NCBI GenBank assembly: GCA_016185365.1
Contig: JACPNP010000021.1
Location: 35,456-99,455 of the forward strand
Source of the DNA: Terriglobales bacterium
Lineage (GTDB): Bacteria > Acidobacteriota > Terriglobia > Terriglobales > Acidobacteriaceae
Direction: 5' to 3'
DNA length: 64,000 nt
A program made the translations under genes and the position numbers. The notes beneath the pieces were generated by a model. That model had not been told where the DNA came from and did no database searches. It saw nothing but the letters and a program-made list of their open reading frames with translations. Below, in pieces: positions 7,465 through 16,329 of this stretch (position 1 is its first letter; every line of letters starts with the position of its first letter).

Positions 7465-8222
7465 GCGAAGGAGAGCAGTTCGGAATTGGCGCAGGCGGCG
7501 TAGAAGATCGCGAACCCCAGGCTCTTCAGCACCCACATCTTCGATCCCAATGGGCCGGGCGGCAGGCTGGCCTGCGAGCGGTTGCCGGCATACTTGGTCC
7601 GCGCTTCCACAAGTTTGCGCACATTCTCTTCACTCAGGCAGTTGTGTTTGCCCAGGTGGACGGTGGTGAGCACCACCTGGGCGAAGTGCTCGACCGTTTC
7701 CATCTTGAAATACGCGTTCTCCAAGTCACAGCCGTAACTTACGGCGCCATGGTTTGCGAGCAGGATGGCGTCATAGTCCGGCAGGAAGGGCAGCAGAGAT
7801 TCGCTCAACTGCGGCGTGCCGGTGGTGGCGTATTCCGCGATCGGGATCGCGCCCAGCGTGACCACGACTTCGGCGCACATCGGCTGGTCCAGCGGGATGC
7901 CGGCGCAGGCGAACCCGGTGGCCACCGGGGGATGCGCGTGCAGCACGGCTTTTACGTCCGGCCGGGTGCGGTAGATGGTGAGATGCATCAGCAGTTCGCT
8001 GGACGGGTCGCGCTCGCCGCTGAGCTTGTTGCCGTCGAGGTCCACCACCACCATGTCCTCCGGCTTCATCCTGCCCTTGCTCACGCCGGTGGGCGTGGTG
8101 AGGACGGTCTTCTCATCGAGCCGGACAGAGAGGTTGCCGTCGGTCGCGGCCACCCAGCCTTGCTGGTGGACCATGGCGCCGTAGCGCACCAGTTCTTCGC
8201 GGTCATGCATGGCGGAAAGCAT
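7461..8222 (-). CDS. Class II aldolase/adducin-family protein (fuculose-phosphate aldolase-like)
   Basis: A Zn-dependent aldolase fold of 253 residues. Metal ligands are recognisable in AVLHAHPPVATG (HxH) and in LLANHGAVSYG, and the N-terminal GNLSVR motif (TDGNLSVRLDE) is present. Relatives cleave L-fuculose-1-phosphate, L-ribulose-5-phosphate or methylthioribulose-phosphate. The roughly 60-residue C-terminal extension (KLVEARTKYAGNRSQASLPP to the end) is longer than in FucA. An ATG at 8222 has AGGA about 9 nt upstream; a second in-frame ATG four codons on is possible. Substrate unassigned. Divergent from queA. Confidence 0.85.
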   Translation of the reverse strand: MLSAMHDREELVRYGAMVHQQGWVAATDGNLSVRLDEKTVLTTPTGVSKGRMKPEDMVVVDLDGNKLSGERDPSSELLMHLTIYRTRPDVKAVLHAHPPVATGFACAGIPLDQPMCAEVVVTLGAIPIAEYATTGTPQLSESLLPFLPDYDAILLANHGAVSYGCDLENAYFKMETVEHFAQVVLTTVHLGKHNCLSEENVRKLVEARTKYAGNRSQASLPPGPLGSKMWVLKSLGFAIFYAACANSELLSFA

Positions 8223-8296
8223 CGAGGGTTATCCTACCCCACACAATTCACTCCGCCAACACTTTTTGGGACGAAAAATGAGTATTTGCCTGCCCC

Positions 8297-8309
8297 TATA
8301 ATGGGCGGG
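8297..8309 (+). promoter_or_regulatory. Consensus -10 box placing queA transcription start at its GTG
   Basis: A perfect TATAAT at 8297-8302 lies 6 nt before the GTG start codon at 8309, where transcription would be expected to start. This suggests a leaderless mRNA. No strong -35 box is visible in the AT-rich stretch upstream. Confidence 0.5.
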
Positions 8310-9394
8310 TGCAGGTCGCGGAATTCGATTTTCCATTGCCCGATGAGATGATCGCGCAGCAGCCGCTCGCAGACCGCGCGGCCGCGCGGATGCTGCACCT
8401 GGAGCGCGCAAGCGGCGCGTCCCAGGACCGCATGTTCCGCGACCTGCCCGCGCTGCTTCGTCCCGATGATCTGCTGGTGTTCAACAATACCCGGGTGTTT
8501 CCCGCGCGGCTCTTCGGGCGCCGCGCGGGGGTGCGCGCGCAGGCGGTGAGTCCGAAGAATCCGGCGGCCCGGGAGTTCCTGCAGGGGAGGGTGGAAGTAT
8601 TGCTCACCAAACCCCTTGGCAATGACCGATGGGAGACCCTGGTGCGCCCCGGACGGAAGATCGGCATAGGAGAGCGGCTGACATTCGGCGAGGACGAGTT
8701 GCATGCCGAGGTGATCGCGCGCGGCCAGCACGGCGAACGGACATTGCGTTTTGATGCGCCCGCGCCGGACGCGTTCTTTGCCGCCGCCGAGAGACTGGGA
8801 CACATACCCTTGCCGCCGTACATCGCGCGGCCGGATTCACCCGCGGACCGCGAACGCTACCAAACGGTTTTCGCAAGGGAGCGTGGCTCGGTGGCCGCGC
8901 CGACTGCCGGGCTCCACTTCACAACAGAGATCCTCGAACAGATCCGCGCGCGCGGGATCGAGACCGCCGAGGTCACACTGCACGTCGGACTGGGCACGTT
9001 CCAGCCGCTGCATCATGAGACCGTGGAAGAGAACCGGCTGCACACAGAACAGTTCACCATCAGCGAAGCGGCGGCGGAAAAGGTCCTGCGGGCCAGGTCG
9101 CAGGGCCGTCGGGTCGTCGCCGTGGGCACCACCACCGTGCGCACACTGGAATTCGCCGCTCTGCAACCGGGCGGCTTGCGCGCCATGAGCGGCGAGGCGG
9201 AGATCTTCATCTATCCCGGTTTCCGTTTCCAGGTGGTGGACACGCTGCTCACCAACTTCCATCTGCCCAAGTCGTCACTGCTGATGCTGGTCTGCGCCTT
9301 CGCGGGGAAGGAGAACGTCCTGCGCGCGTATGCGCACGCGGTGACGGAGCGCTACCGGTTCTTCTCCTACGGCGATTGCATGTTCATTGAGTGA
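8309..9394 (+). CDS. queA: S-adenosylmethionine:tRNA ribosyltransferase-isomerase
   Basis: Transfers and isomerises the ribosyl group of SAM onto 7-aminomethyl-7-deazaguanine in tRNA, giving epoxyqueuosine. The 361-residue protein is full length. Landmarks are [68 protein letters not shown] and the C-terminal [17 protein letters not shown]. The GTG start gives the canonical N-terminus. The middle carries a short insertion around [13 protein letters not shown]. No other queuosine gene lies nearby. Confidence 0.97.
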   Translation: MQVAEFDFPLPDEMIAQQPLADRAAARMLHLERASGASQDRMFRDLPALLRPDDLLVFNNTRVFPARLFGRRAGVRAQAVSPKNPAAREFLQGRVEVLLTKPLGNDRWETLVRPGRKIGIGERLTFGEDELHAEVIARGQHGERTLRFDAPAPDAFFAAAERLGHIPLPPYIARPDSPADRERYQTVFARERGSVAAPTAGLHFTTEILEQIRARGIETAEVTLHVGLGTFQPLHHETVEENRLHTEQFTISEAAAEKVLRARSQGRRVVAVGTTTVRTLEFAALQPGGLRAMSGEAEIFIYPGFRFQVVDTLLTNFHLPKSSLLMLVCAFAGKENVLRAYAHAVTERYRFFSYGDCMFIE

Positions 9395-9438
9395 TGTGCG
9401 AGTTGTGATTTACGATTTCCGGGCTTATGGGAGGCTCG

Positions 9439-10221
9439 ATGAAAACTTTAGGAATTGATTTTGCAGTGCAGCCAGAAAATACCGCATGGTGTGAAATTGA
9501 ATGGAATCACAATGGCGCAATCATCTGCGACGTCAAGGAGGATTGTCATGATTACGAAATCATTTCCAAAGTCGGAAAATTTGGTAACGATGACAAATGC
9601 GGCATAGACGTACCGTTTGGATGGCCGACTGACTTTGTCTCACTCATCCAGTGGCATCAAGTAAGCGCCGATGATCTGCCGGACATTGGTGAAACACTTT
9701 GGTTGAGGAAGACTGATATCAATGTTCGAGACAAGATTAAGAAAACTCCCCTTTCAGTCGCGGCGGACAAGATAGGACGAGCCACGGGAAGAGCAGCCTG
9801 GCTTCTCAGAAGCTTGGGTATACATGATCGGAGTGGCAAAGAATGTTGTGTTGAAGTTTATCCCGCAGCAAGTCTAAAACGTTGGGGGCTCCAGTCGCAC
9901 GGATATAAGGGAAAGAATAAGGCGAAGCTCGGGGAACTCGTTTCGGAGCTATGTGGAAAGATGCCTAATGGGCTGAAAATGGGAAAGCACCTCCAACGGA
10001 TCAGGGAATCAGACAATGTTTTCGACGCGCTTGTTGCTTCGCTTACCACCCGCGCCTTTTGTCTCGGCCTAGTGGAGCCGATACCTGACAACGATGCCAG
10101 AACTGCCGAACGTGAAGGTTGGATTGCACTACCGCTTGCGGACTCCTTGCATAAATTGTGCAACGATTCCGCCAGTAAGGGTAAGCACAACTCAGCTTTG
10201 GCCCCCAAGTACACTAGGTGA
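9439..10221 (+). CDS. DUF429 domain protein
   Basis: A 260-residue protein beginning MKTLGIDFAVQPENTAWCEI, the RNase H-like opening of DUF429, with GIDVPFGWP and a C-terminal ESDNVFDALVASLTTRAF carrying the conserved Asp. DUF429 proteins are predicted nuclease-like enzymes without a firm function. I chose ATG 9439, just after a GGGAGG, over an in-frame ATG at 9427 that overlaps it. Base composition is clearly AT-richer than queA and polA on either side, with codons such as AAA, GAT and ATT common, so recent acquisition is likely. The stop is directly followed by the polA start. Confidence 0.75.
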   Translation: MKTLGIDFAVQPENTAWCEIEWNHNGAIICDVKEDCHDYEIISKVGKFGNDDKCGIDVPFGWPTDFVSLIQWHQVSADDLPDIGETLWLRKTDINVRDKIKKTPLSVAADKIGRATGRAAWLLRSLGIHDRSGKECCVEVYPAASLKRWGLQSHGYKGKNKAKLGELVSELCGKMPNGLKMGKHLQRIRESDNVFDALVASLTTRAFCLGLVEPIPDNDARTAEREGWIALPLADSLHKLCNDSASKGKHNSALAPKYTR

Positions 10222-10222
10222 C

Positions 10223-13030
10223 ATGCCCAAGGCCCCCGCCAAGTCCGAAGAAAAACCCGCCGCGCGGAAGGCAGACGCCGGGCCGGAGCTGAAGCGTCCC
10301 AAGGGCGACAAGCCCACGGTCTACCTCATCGACACCTTCGCCTTCATCTTCCGCGCGTACCACGCGATGATGCGGCAGCGCTCGATGACCACGCGCAGCG
10401 GCATCCCCACGGCGGCCATCTATGTGTTCGTCAACATGCTGAACAAGCTGCGCCAGGACTTTGGCCCGGAATACCTGGCCGCGGTCTATGACGTGAGCGG
10501 CCCCACCTTCCGCGACGTGGAGGCGGAGAAGGTCACCACCATCAAGAAGTTCGATGTGAAGACGCAGAAATTCGAGGAGGTGGAGTACCGCGGCTACAAA
10601 GCCAATCGCGCGGCGATGCCGGAGGAGCTGGCGCAACAGTTGCCGTACATCGAGCGCGCGCTGGAGGCGTATCGCATCCCCATCCTGAAGAGCGAAGGCT
10701 ATGAGGCGGACGACGTGATCGGCACGCTGGCCAAGCAGGCCGCGGCCAAGGGGCATCCGGTGTATGTGCTCTCCAGCGACAAGGACATGATGCAGCTGGT
10801 GAACGACCGCGTGTTCATCCTCAACCTGGCGAAGGACAATCTGATCCTCGATCCCGACGGTGTGCAGCAGGCGCTGGGCGTGCCGCCGGAGAAAGTGGTG
10901 GACGTGATGGCGCTGCGTGGCGACGCCATCGATAACATCCCCGGCGCGCCCGGCATCGGCGAAAAGGGCTCGCTGGAGCTGGTGCAGCGCTTTGGCACGG
11001 TGGAATCCGCGCTCGACCGCGCCGCGGAGATCGAGCACAAGAGTTACCGCGAGTCGCTCGAGCATAATCGTGAGCTGGTGATGTTCAGCAAGCGCATGGC
11101 CACCATCGAGACCAACGTCCCGGTCAAGCTGGAACTGGAGGCGATGGCCTCGCAGGAACCGGACTATGACGCGCTGCGCAAGCTGTTCAATGAGCTGGAG
11201 TTCACCTCGCTGCTGAAGACCGTGGTGCCGGACGCGGGCGCGGAAGTATCGGCGACCGAGTATGGCGAACTGAAGACGGAGAAAGAGCTGAGCGCGCTGC
11301 TGGCGAAAGCGAAGAAGTCGACACTTGCGGTCGCGTTCGCGGCGCTCAAGGAGCAAACAGGAACGGAAGACGCCGACGAGGAAGCCCTCACGGAATCGAA
11401 GCCCGCGGTGAGCGGCGATCTGTTCGCCGCGGTCGCGCCGGAAAAGACGGAGATCGAGGTCGGCCTCTCCGCCGAGGCCGGCGTAGGCGCGCATGCCAAG
11501 CTGGCCGGCCCGGTCGGCAAGAAGATCGAGGCGGCGCTGGCGGATGAGAAGGTGGCGAAATCCGTGCATGACCTTAAGTCCGCGCTGCACGCGTGCCGCG
11601 AAGCCCATGTGTCGCTGGCCGGGGTGAAGCACGATACGTTCCTCTACTCGTATCTTCTCGACCCCACGGATTCGCGCCACCCGCTGCCCATCGTGGCGCT
11701 GCGGCGCTTCAACGTGCAGCTTTCCGGATCGCTGGCGCAGGCGGCCGACTATACCGCGCGCCTCGCACCTGCATTGCGGCCGGAGATCGAGCGCGAAGGA
11801 CTGCTCCCCGTGTATGAGGACATCGAGCTGCCACTGGCGCCGGTGCTGGCACGCATGGAAGAGGCGGGTGTTTCGCTGGACACCGAAGTCCTCGCCGGAC
11901 TTTCCACGCGGTTGGGCAAGGAGTGTGACGACAAGGCGCGGAAGATCCACAAGCTGGCGGGCGAGGAGTTCAACATCAACTCGCCCAAGCAGCTCTCGCG
12001 CATCCTGTTCGAGGTGCTGAAGCTGGAGCCGCCGGCACGGCGCGGCGGACGCGTGAAGGCCACGTCCACCGCGCAGGATGTGCTCGAAGAGCTGGCGCTG
12101 CACCATGACCTGCCGCGCCTGGTGCTGGAGTATCGCACGGTGGCGAAGTTGAAATCCACTTACGTGGACGCGCTGCCCGCGCTGGTGGACGCGCGCACCG
12201 GACGCCTGCACACCACGTTTAACCAGGCGGGCACGGCCACAGGCCGGCTGAGTTCCACCAATCCCAACCTGCAGAACATTCCCATCCGCACCGAGCAGGG
12301 ACGCGAGATCCGCGCCGCGTTCCTCGCCGCGCCCGGCCACGCGCTGCTGGCGGCGGATTATTCGCAGATCGAACTGCGCCTGCTGGCGCACTATTCCGAA
12401 GACCCGCTGCTGCTCGAGGCCTTCCGCCGCGGGGATGACATCCACACCCTCACTGCCGGCGAGGTCTTCGGCGTGCCCACGGTGCTGGTCACGCCGGAAC
12501 ATCGCCGCCAGGCCAAGGCGGTGAACTTCGGCATCGTTTACGGGCTCTCGGCGTTCGGGCTGGCGCAGCAACTGGGCATCGAGCAGAAAGAAGCCAAGCG
12601 CTACATCGAACACTACTTCGAGACCTACAAAGGCGTGCGCGCATTCATCGACCGCACCCTTGAGGAGACGCGCCGCGCCGGCAACGTGCGCACGCTGTTC
12701 GGACGCAAGCGCCCCATCCCGGACATCAACAACTCCAATCCCAACCTGCGCGGCTTCGCCGAGCGCACCGCCGTGAACACGCCGCTGCAGGGCACCGCCG
12801 CCGACCTGATCAAGCTGGCCATGATCCGCATCGACGCGGAGCTGCGCGCGCGCCGGCTCAAGACCCGCATGACACTGCAGGTGCACGATGAACTGGTGTT
12901 CGAGGCGCCCAAGGGCGAGGTGGAGGAACTGCGCGCGCTGGTGACGGAACTGATGGAGAATGTCCACGCGCTGAAAGTGCCGCTGGAAGTGGAAGTGGGT
13001 GTGGGCAAGAACTGGCGGGATATGGATTAG
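10223..13030 (+). CDS. polA: DNA polymerase I
   Basis: Repair and Okazaki-fragment-processing polymerase, 935 residues. After a Lys/Ala-rich N-terminal extension (about 30 residues) comes the 5'-nuclease domain (VYLIDTFAFIFRAYHAM, SEGYEADDVIGTLA, LRGDAIDNIPGAPGIGEK). A 3'-5' exonuclease-like domain follows (about 340-560), then the family A polymerase. Polymerase motifs are intact: A DYSQIELRL (about 712), B RRQAKAVNFGIVYG (about 761), C VHDELVFEA (about 887). The DxE metal motif of proofreading exonucleases is absent: the expected strand reads STLAVAFAALKEQ. Proofreading is therefore probably lost, as in Taq-type enzymes. The ATG at 10223 follows the DUF429 stop by one base. Confidence 0.96.
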   Translation: MPKAPAKSEEKPAARKADAGPELKRPKGDKPTVYLIDTFAFIFRAYHAMMRQRSMTTRSGIPTAAIYVFVNMLNKLRQDFGPEYLAAVYDVSGPTFRDVEAEKVTTIKKFDVKTQKFEEVEYRGYKANRAAMPEELAQQLPYIERALEAYRIPILKSEGYEADDVIGTLAKQAAAKGHPVYVLSSDKDMMQLVNDRVFILNLAKDNLILDPDGVQQALGVPPEKVVDVMALRGDAIDNIPGAPGIGEKGSLELVQRFGTVESALDRAAEIEHKSYRESLEHNRELVMFSKRMATIETNVPVKLELEAMASQEPDYDALRKLFNELEFTSLLKTVVPDAGAEVSATEYGELKTEKELSALLAKAKKSTLAVAFAALKEQTGTEDADEEALTESKPAVSGDLFAAVAPEKTEIEVGLSAEAGVGAHAKLAGPVGKKIEAALADEKVAKSVHDLKSALHACREAHVSLAGVKHDTFLYSYLLDPTDSRHPLPIVALRRFNVQLSGSLAQAADYTARLAPALRPEIEREGLLPVYEDIELPLAPVLARMEEAGVSLDTEVLAGLSTRLGKECDDKARKIHKLAGEEFNINSPKQLSRILFEVLKLEPPARRGGRVKATSTAQDVLEELALHHDLPRLVLEYRTVAKLKSTYVDALPALVDARTGRLHTTFNQAGTATGRLSSTNPNLQNIPIRTEQGREIRAAFLAAPGHALLAADYSQIELRLLAHYSEDPLLLEAFRRGDDIHTLTAGEVFGVPTVLVTPEHRRQAKAVNFGIVYGLSAFGLAQQLGIEQKEAKRYIEHYFETYKGVRAFIDRTLEETRRAGNVRTLFGRKRPIPDINNSNPNLRGFAERTAVNTPLQGTAADLIKLAMIRIDAELRARRLKTRMTLQVHDELVFEAPKGEVEELRALVTELMENVHALKVPLEVEVGVGKNWRDMD

Positions 13031-13037
13031 GTGTTTT

Positions 13038-13171
13038 CACCGCGGAGACGCGGAGAAAGACTTTGCCACCGATCACACGGAGTTTCACGGATTAAACCAA
13101 TACAAGAATAATCCGTGTTCATCCGTGAGATCCGTGGCCAGGTTCTTGACTGTCTCCGCGCCTCCGTGGTG
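13038..13171. repeat. Composite palindrome filling the polA-glmM gap
   Basis: Nested imperfect inverted repeat. The outer arms are CACCGCGGAGACGCGGAGA and TCTCCGCGCCTCCGTGGTG. The inner arms are of the GCCACCGATCACACGGA / TCCGTGAGATCCGTGGC type, around an AT-rich centre. It occupies almost the whole convergent intergenic gap and stops 1 nt before the glmM stop codon. One of a family of at least six in this window. Confidence 0.85.
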
Positions 13172-13172
13172 A

Positions 13173-14519
13173 TCACACACCCAACGTCGACTGGATCGCG
13201 CTGGAGATCGCAGCGGCGTGGCGTTGCATCTTCTTCTCGTCGGCGGCTTCGATCATCACCCGGCAAAGCGCTTCCGTGCCGGAGTAGCGCACCACCACGC
13301 GGCCATCGCCGTCGAGGTCCTGCTCGGCGGCGCGGATGGCGGCCATCACATCCACCAGCTCCGCCAGCGGCTTCTTCTCCCGCACCTTCACGTTCTTGAT
13401 GATCTGGGGATAGACCCTCAGGTCGCCGATCAGCTCGGCGAGGCCCTTGCCGCTCTTGGCGACGACCTCCAGCACGCGCAGCGCGGTCATCAGGCCGTCG
13501 CCGGTGGTGTGCGCGCCGGAGAAGATGATGTGGCCGCTCTGTTCGCCGCCCAGCACCGCGCCGGTCTTCCGCATCTCTTCCAGCACGTACTTATCGCCCA
13601 CGGGCGCGCGCAGCATGTTGATGCCGGAGGCGCGCAGCGCGGCTTCGAGGCCCATGTTGCTCATGGTGGTGGCCACCACGGTGTCCGCGGCGAGCGCTCC
13701 GCGCGACTTCATCTCCCGCGCGGCCAGTAGCATGATGGCATCCCCGTTGACCACGTTGCCCTTGTGGTCGGCAAAGAGGGCGCGGTCGGCATCGCCATCG
13801 AAGCAGACACCCAGGTCGGCCTTGCGCTCCACCACTTCTTTCGCCACCACGTCCGGATGCAGCGCGCCACAGCTCTCATTGATGTTGCGTCCGGTGGGCG
13901 CGATGTGGGTGAACTCGGCGCGGATGCCGCAGAACCGCATCAGCTCCGGCGCCACGGCGCTGGCCGCCCCGTTCGCGCAATCCACCACGACCTTCAGCCG
14001 GCTGAAATCCAGGTCCTTGAACGCCGTGGCCAACCAGGTCTCATACGCCTCCGCCAGCGCGTGATCGCCGGGCAGGGAAGGCTTGCGCGATGCGGCGTTG
14101 GCGGGCGCGTCGGTCTGCGCGAAGATCTCCTTCTCGATCTCCAGCTCGACCGCGTCCGGAAGTTTGAAGCCGTCATGGCCGAAGCTCTTGATGCCGTTGT
14201 CCTGCCAGGGATTGTGCGAGGCGGAAATGACGATGCCGGCGGAGAAATCCTGGGTGCGCGCCAGATAGGCAATGGCCGGGGTGGTGACCACGCCCGCGCT
14301 GTCCACTTTTGCGCCGCTGGACTCGAGCCCGGCGGTGAGCGCGTCCGCGATCCAGCCGCTGGATTCGCGCGTGTCCTGCCCGATGACCACGTGGATCTTG
14401 TGTCCGTTGTGCTCGAGATGGCGGGCCAGGGCCACGCCGGTCTTGAAGATGGTGGGACGGTCCAGCGGATACGCGCCCGCGACGCCGCGGATACCGTCAG
14501 TGCCAAAGAGCTTGCGCAA
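13173..14519 (-). CDS. glmM: Phosphoglucosamine mutase
   Basis: Interconverts glucosamine-6-phosphate and glucosamine-1-phosphate for UDP-GlcNAc and cell-wall synthesis. The 448-residue alpha-D-phosphohexomutase has MRKLFGTDGIRG at the start, the phosphoserine loop VISASHNPWQDNGIK (Ser101), the Mg loop DGDADR (241-246), the sugar-binding GEQSGH and the C-terminal phosphate-binding RYSGTE. All catalytic residues are present. In many bacteria glmM is encoded with the c-di-AMP cyclase cdaA, whose product regulates or binds it. Here cdaA lies just upstream? No: cdaA lies on the same strand 220 bp 5' of glmM with a repeat between them, and the usual ybbR gene is absent. Confidence 0.97.
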   Translation of the reverse strand: MRKLFGTDGIRGVAGAYPLDRPTIFKTGVALARHLEHNGHKIHVVIGQDTRESSGWIADALTAGLESSGAKVDSAGVVTTPAIAYLARTQDFSAGIVISASHNPWQDNGIKSFGHDGFKLPDAVELEIEKEIFAQTDAPANAASRKPSLPGDHALAEAYETWLATAFKDLDFSRLKVVVDCANGAASAVAPELMRFCGIRAEFTHIAPTGRNINESCGALHPDVVAKEVVERKADLGVCFDGDADRALFADHKGNVVNGDAIMLLAAREMKSRGALAADTVVATTMSNMGLEAALRASGINMLRAPVGDKYVLEEMRKTGAVLGGEQSGHIIFSGAHTTGDGLMTALRVLEVVAKSGKGLAELIGDLRVYPQIIKNVKVREKKPLAELVDVMAAIRAAEQDLDGDGRVVVRYSGTEALCRVMIEAADEKKMQRHAAAISSAIQSTLGV

Positions 14520-14621
14520 TGTGCTTCTCCGAGTGTGCTCCCTTGCCGTGCGGAGCGGGATCAGGGGGAATCATCATTCTATCGGAGAGCCGCGGATTTC
14601 CGTTCTTTCGCGCGCAGATCT

Positions 14622-14720
14622 CACCGCGAAGACGCGAAGGCGCGAAGTTTCGCGAAGGGTTCATGAATCATAACTAAACAGCTTTTTCGCGTGTCTTGGC
14701 GTCCTTCGCGTCTTCGCGGT
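14622..14720. repeat. Palindromic element between cdaA and glmM
   Basis: Imperfect inverted repeat with left arm ACCGCGAAGACGCGAAGGCG and right arm CTTGGCGTCCTTCGCGTCTT plus CGCGGT, around an AT-rich centre. It is the CGCGAAG variant of the family at 13038; a close relative lies at 22647-22725. It splits the usual cdaA-glmM transcription unit. Confidence 0.8.
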
Positions 14721-14739
14721 TCAAAAAGCAGTCGAGTGA

Positions 14740-15606
14740 TTACTCGGGCTTGCGGTCGAGCGCGGCACGGGCGTCCTGCGTGCCGGTGAGAGGCGTGGGC
14801 AAAGTCGTTGGCGGGACGTAGCGCTTGAGCAGGGTGCTGAGCCGGTCGCGCAGCTGCTCCACGGTGAGGTTGCGCTCGATCTTGCCGGCCTGGGCCATGG
14901 CGATCTGTCCGTTCTCCTCGCTGACGATGATGGCCACGGCGTCCGTCTCCTCGGTGATGCCGATGGCGGCGCGGTGGCGCGTACCCAGCTGGTTCGAGAG
15001 CACGGGATTCATGCTCAACGGCAGGAAGCAGGCGGCGGCGGCGATGCGGTCGCCCTGCAGGATCACGGCGCCGTCGTGCAGCGGCGCGGCCGGGCGGAAT
15101 ATCGTGGCCAGCAGGTCGTAGGAGATGCGTGCATCCAGCGGGACACCGCTCTCGATGTAGGTGCGCAGCCCGGTCTCGCGCTCGATGGCGATCAGCGCGC
15201 CGATCTGTTGTTGCGCGAAAAAGCTTACGGCCAGCACCAGGTCGTCATAGGCGCCGGATTCGCTCTGCCGTCCGCGGAACATGATGGCCCGGCCCAACCG
15301 CTCCAGCGCCCAGCGGATCTCGGTGCGGAAGATCACCACCAGCACCAGGATGGCGATGGGGAAGAGCTGGTTGCCGATGGCGGTGAGGATGGGCATGCGC
15401 AGCCGGCGTCCGGCCACCAGCAGGAGCACGAGCGAGACCGCGCCGATCAGCATCTGCCAGGCGCGGGTGCCGCGCAGCACGCGCAGCAGGCCATAGGCCA
15501 GCAGCGACACCATGAGGATATCCGCGGCGGTGGTCCACGACCATGCGAAGGGCGGCGTCACTCGCTTTATTGTAAGCGCAAAGCCCGCGGGAACACGGCC
15601 GAACAT
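14740..15606 (-). CDS. cdaA: Diadenylate cyclase (c-di-AMP synthase)
   Basis: Makes cyclic di-AMP from two ATP molecules at the membrane. The 288-residue protein has three N-terminal transmembrane segments (ILMVSLLAYGLL, LIGAVSLVLLLVAG, LFPIAILVLVVIF), a short coiled linker and the DAC domain. The catalytic DGA (HDGAVIL, 178-180) and RHR (GTRHRAAIG, 210-212) motifs are intact. The C-terminal tail is Pro/Thr-rich. A GTG at 15561 is an alternative start. c-di-AMP controls potassium transport and wall homeostasis in other bacteria, which fits the glmM neighbour. The regulatory partner YbbR/CdaR is not next to it. Confidence 0.96.
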   Translation of the reverse strand: MFGRVPAGFALTIKRVTPPFAWSWTTAADILMVSLLAYGLLRVLRGTRAWQMLIGAVSLVLLLVAGRRLRMPILTAIGNQLFPIAILVLVVIFRTEIRWALERLGRAIMFRGRQSESGAYDDLVLAVSFFAQQQIGALIAIERETGLRTYIESGVPLDARISYDLLATIFRPAAPLHDGAVILQGDRIAAAACFLPLSMNPVLSNQLGTRHRAAIGITEETDAVAIIVSEENGQIAMAQAGKIERNLTVEQLRDRLSTLLKRYVPPTTLPTPLTGTQDARAALDRKPE

Positions 15607-15672
15607 GGCCTTTGGGCAGCGGAAATCGCGGGTTTCCTTGTGCTATAGTCGCTGGGTCAGGAGCCTTGCGCC

Positions 15673-16293
15673 GTGACCGTCGACGAGGAACTTTCCCATC
15701 TCGAGAACATGATCCGCCAGCTGAAGATCGAGTATGACGTGTACTTCGGCGGCGGGGCCAAGAAGCCCCCGGCGGACACCGAGTGGAAGGTCAACCAGAT
15801 CCTCAAGAAATATTCCGACGGCAGCAAGATGAACTTCGCCCAGCGCTTCCGCTACAACTCCATGCAGCAGAAGTTCGCCCTCTATAACAGCCTGTGGCAG
15901 CAGAAGATGAAGATCAAGGAGGAGGGCTACCGGCGTCCCCAGGACGCGGTGCTGGGCATCGCCGGCATGCGCATCGATGAGAAACACGCTGCCGCCGCGG
16001 CCTTGGCCAAGAAAAAAGCACAAGACAAGGAAGGCGAAGAGGCCCTGGCATTCAAGACACACGTCTCGGACGTGGGCGCCGACCAGGAAGGCGTGCAGCG
16101 CCTGTTCAACGCCATGATGGCGGCGAAATCGAAGGCCGGAGAGAAGAACCCGAATGCGAGTTTCGATTCCTTCAAGGCGTTCGTCCAGAAAAAGACCGAG
16201 CAGATCCGCAAAGACTACGGCTGCCACGCCGTGGAGTACTCGGTGGAGATGGAGAACGGCCAGGTGCGGCTGAAGGCGAAGGCAAAAGTCTAA
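15673..16293 (+). CDS. Coiled-coil protein resembling the MXAN_5187 C-terminal domain family
   Basis: A 206-residue hydrophilic, highly charged and helical protein. The N-terminal half (DEELSHLENMIRQLKIEYDV, then a tract with KYSDGSKMNFAQRFRYNSM) matches my memory of the domain named after Myxococcus MXAN_5187: a paired-helix region with conserved Y/F and RFRYN. The middle is Ala/Lys-rich and low in complexity, and the C-terminal part (SFKAFVQKKTEQIRKDYGC) is helical with a short strand end. No catalytic motif, signal peptide or membrane segment. GTG start with AGGAG 9 nt upstream. Function unknown. The stop codon abuts a heptamer repeat array. Confidence 0.65.
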   Translation: MTVDEELSHLENMIRQLKIEYDVYFGGGAKKPPADTEWKVNQILKKYSDGSKMNFAQRFRYNSMQQKFALYNSLWQQKMKIKEEGYRRPQDAVLGIAGMRIDEKHAAAAALAKKKAQDKEGEEALAFKTHVSDVGADQEGVQRLFNAMMAAKSKAGEKNPNASFDSFKAFVQKKTEQIRKDYGCHAVEYSVEMENGQVRLKAKAKV

Positions 16294-16297
16294 ACGA

Positions 16298-16325
16298 CAG
16301 TCGGTGGTCGTTGGTCGTCGGTCGG
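16298..16325. repeat. Heptamer tandem array (4 units)
   Basis: Units CAGTCGG, TGGTCGT, TGGTCGT, CGGTCGG; on the other strand these read as CCGACCG, ACGACCA and so on. The array starts 4 nt after the stop codon of the preceding gene. Related to the AACGACY array at 39567. Confidence 0.7.
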
Positions 16326-16329
16326 CAGC

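Noticed and set aside
10214..12967. Long open frame antisense to polA (and similar ones antisense to the amidohydrolases and purH)
   Set aside because: It arises from high third-position GC in the real gene; the translated product is low-complexity His/Gln/Arg-rich and matches no family, while the sense strand carries all polymerase motifs.
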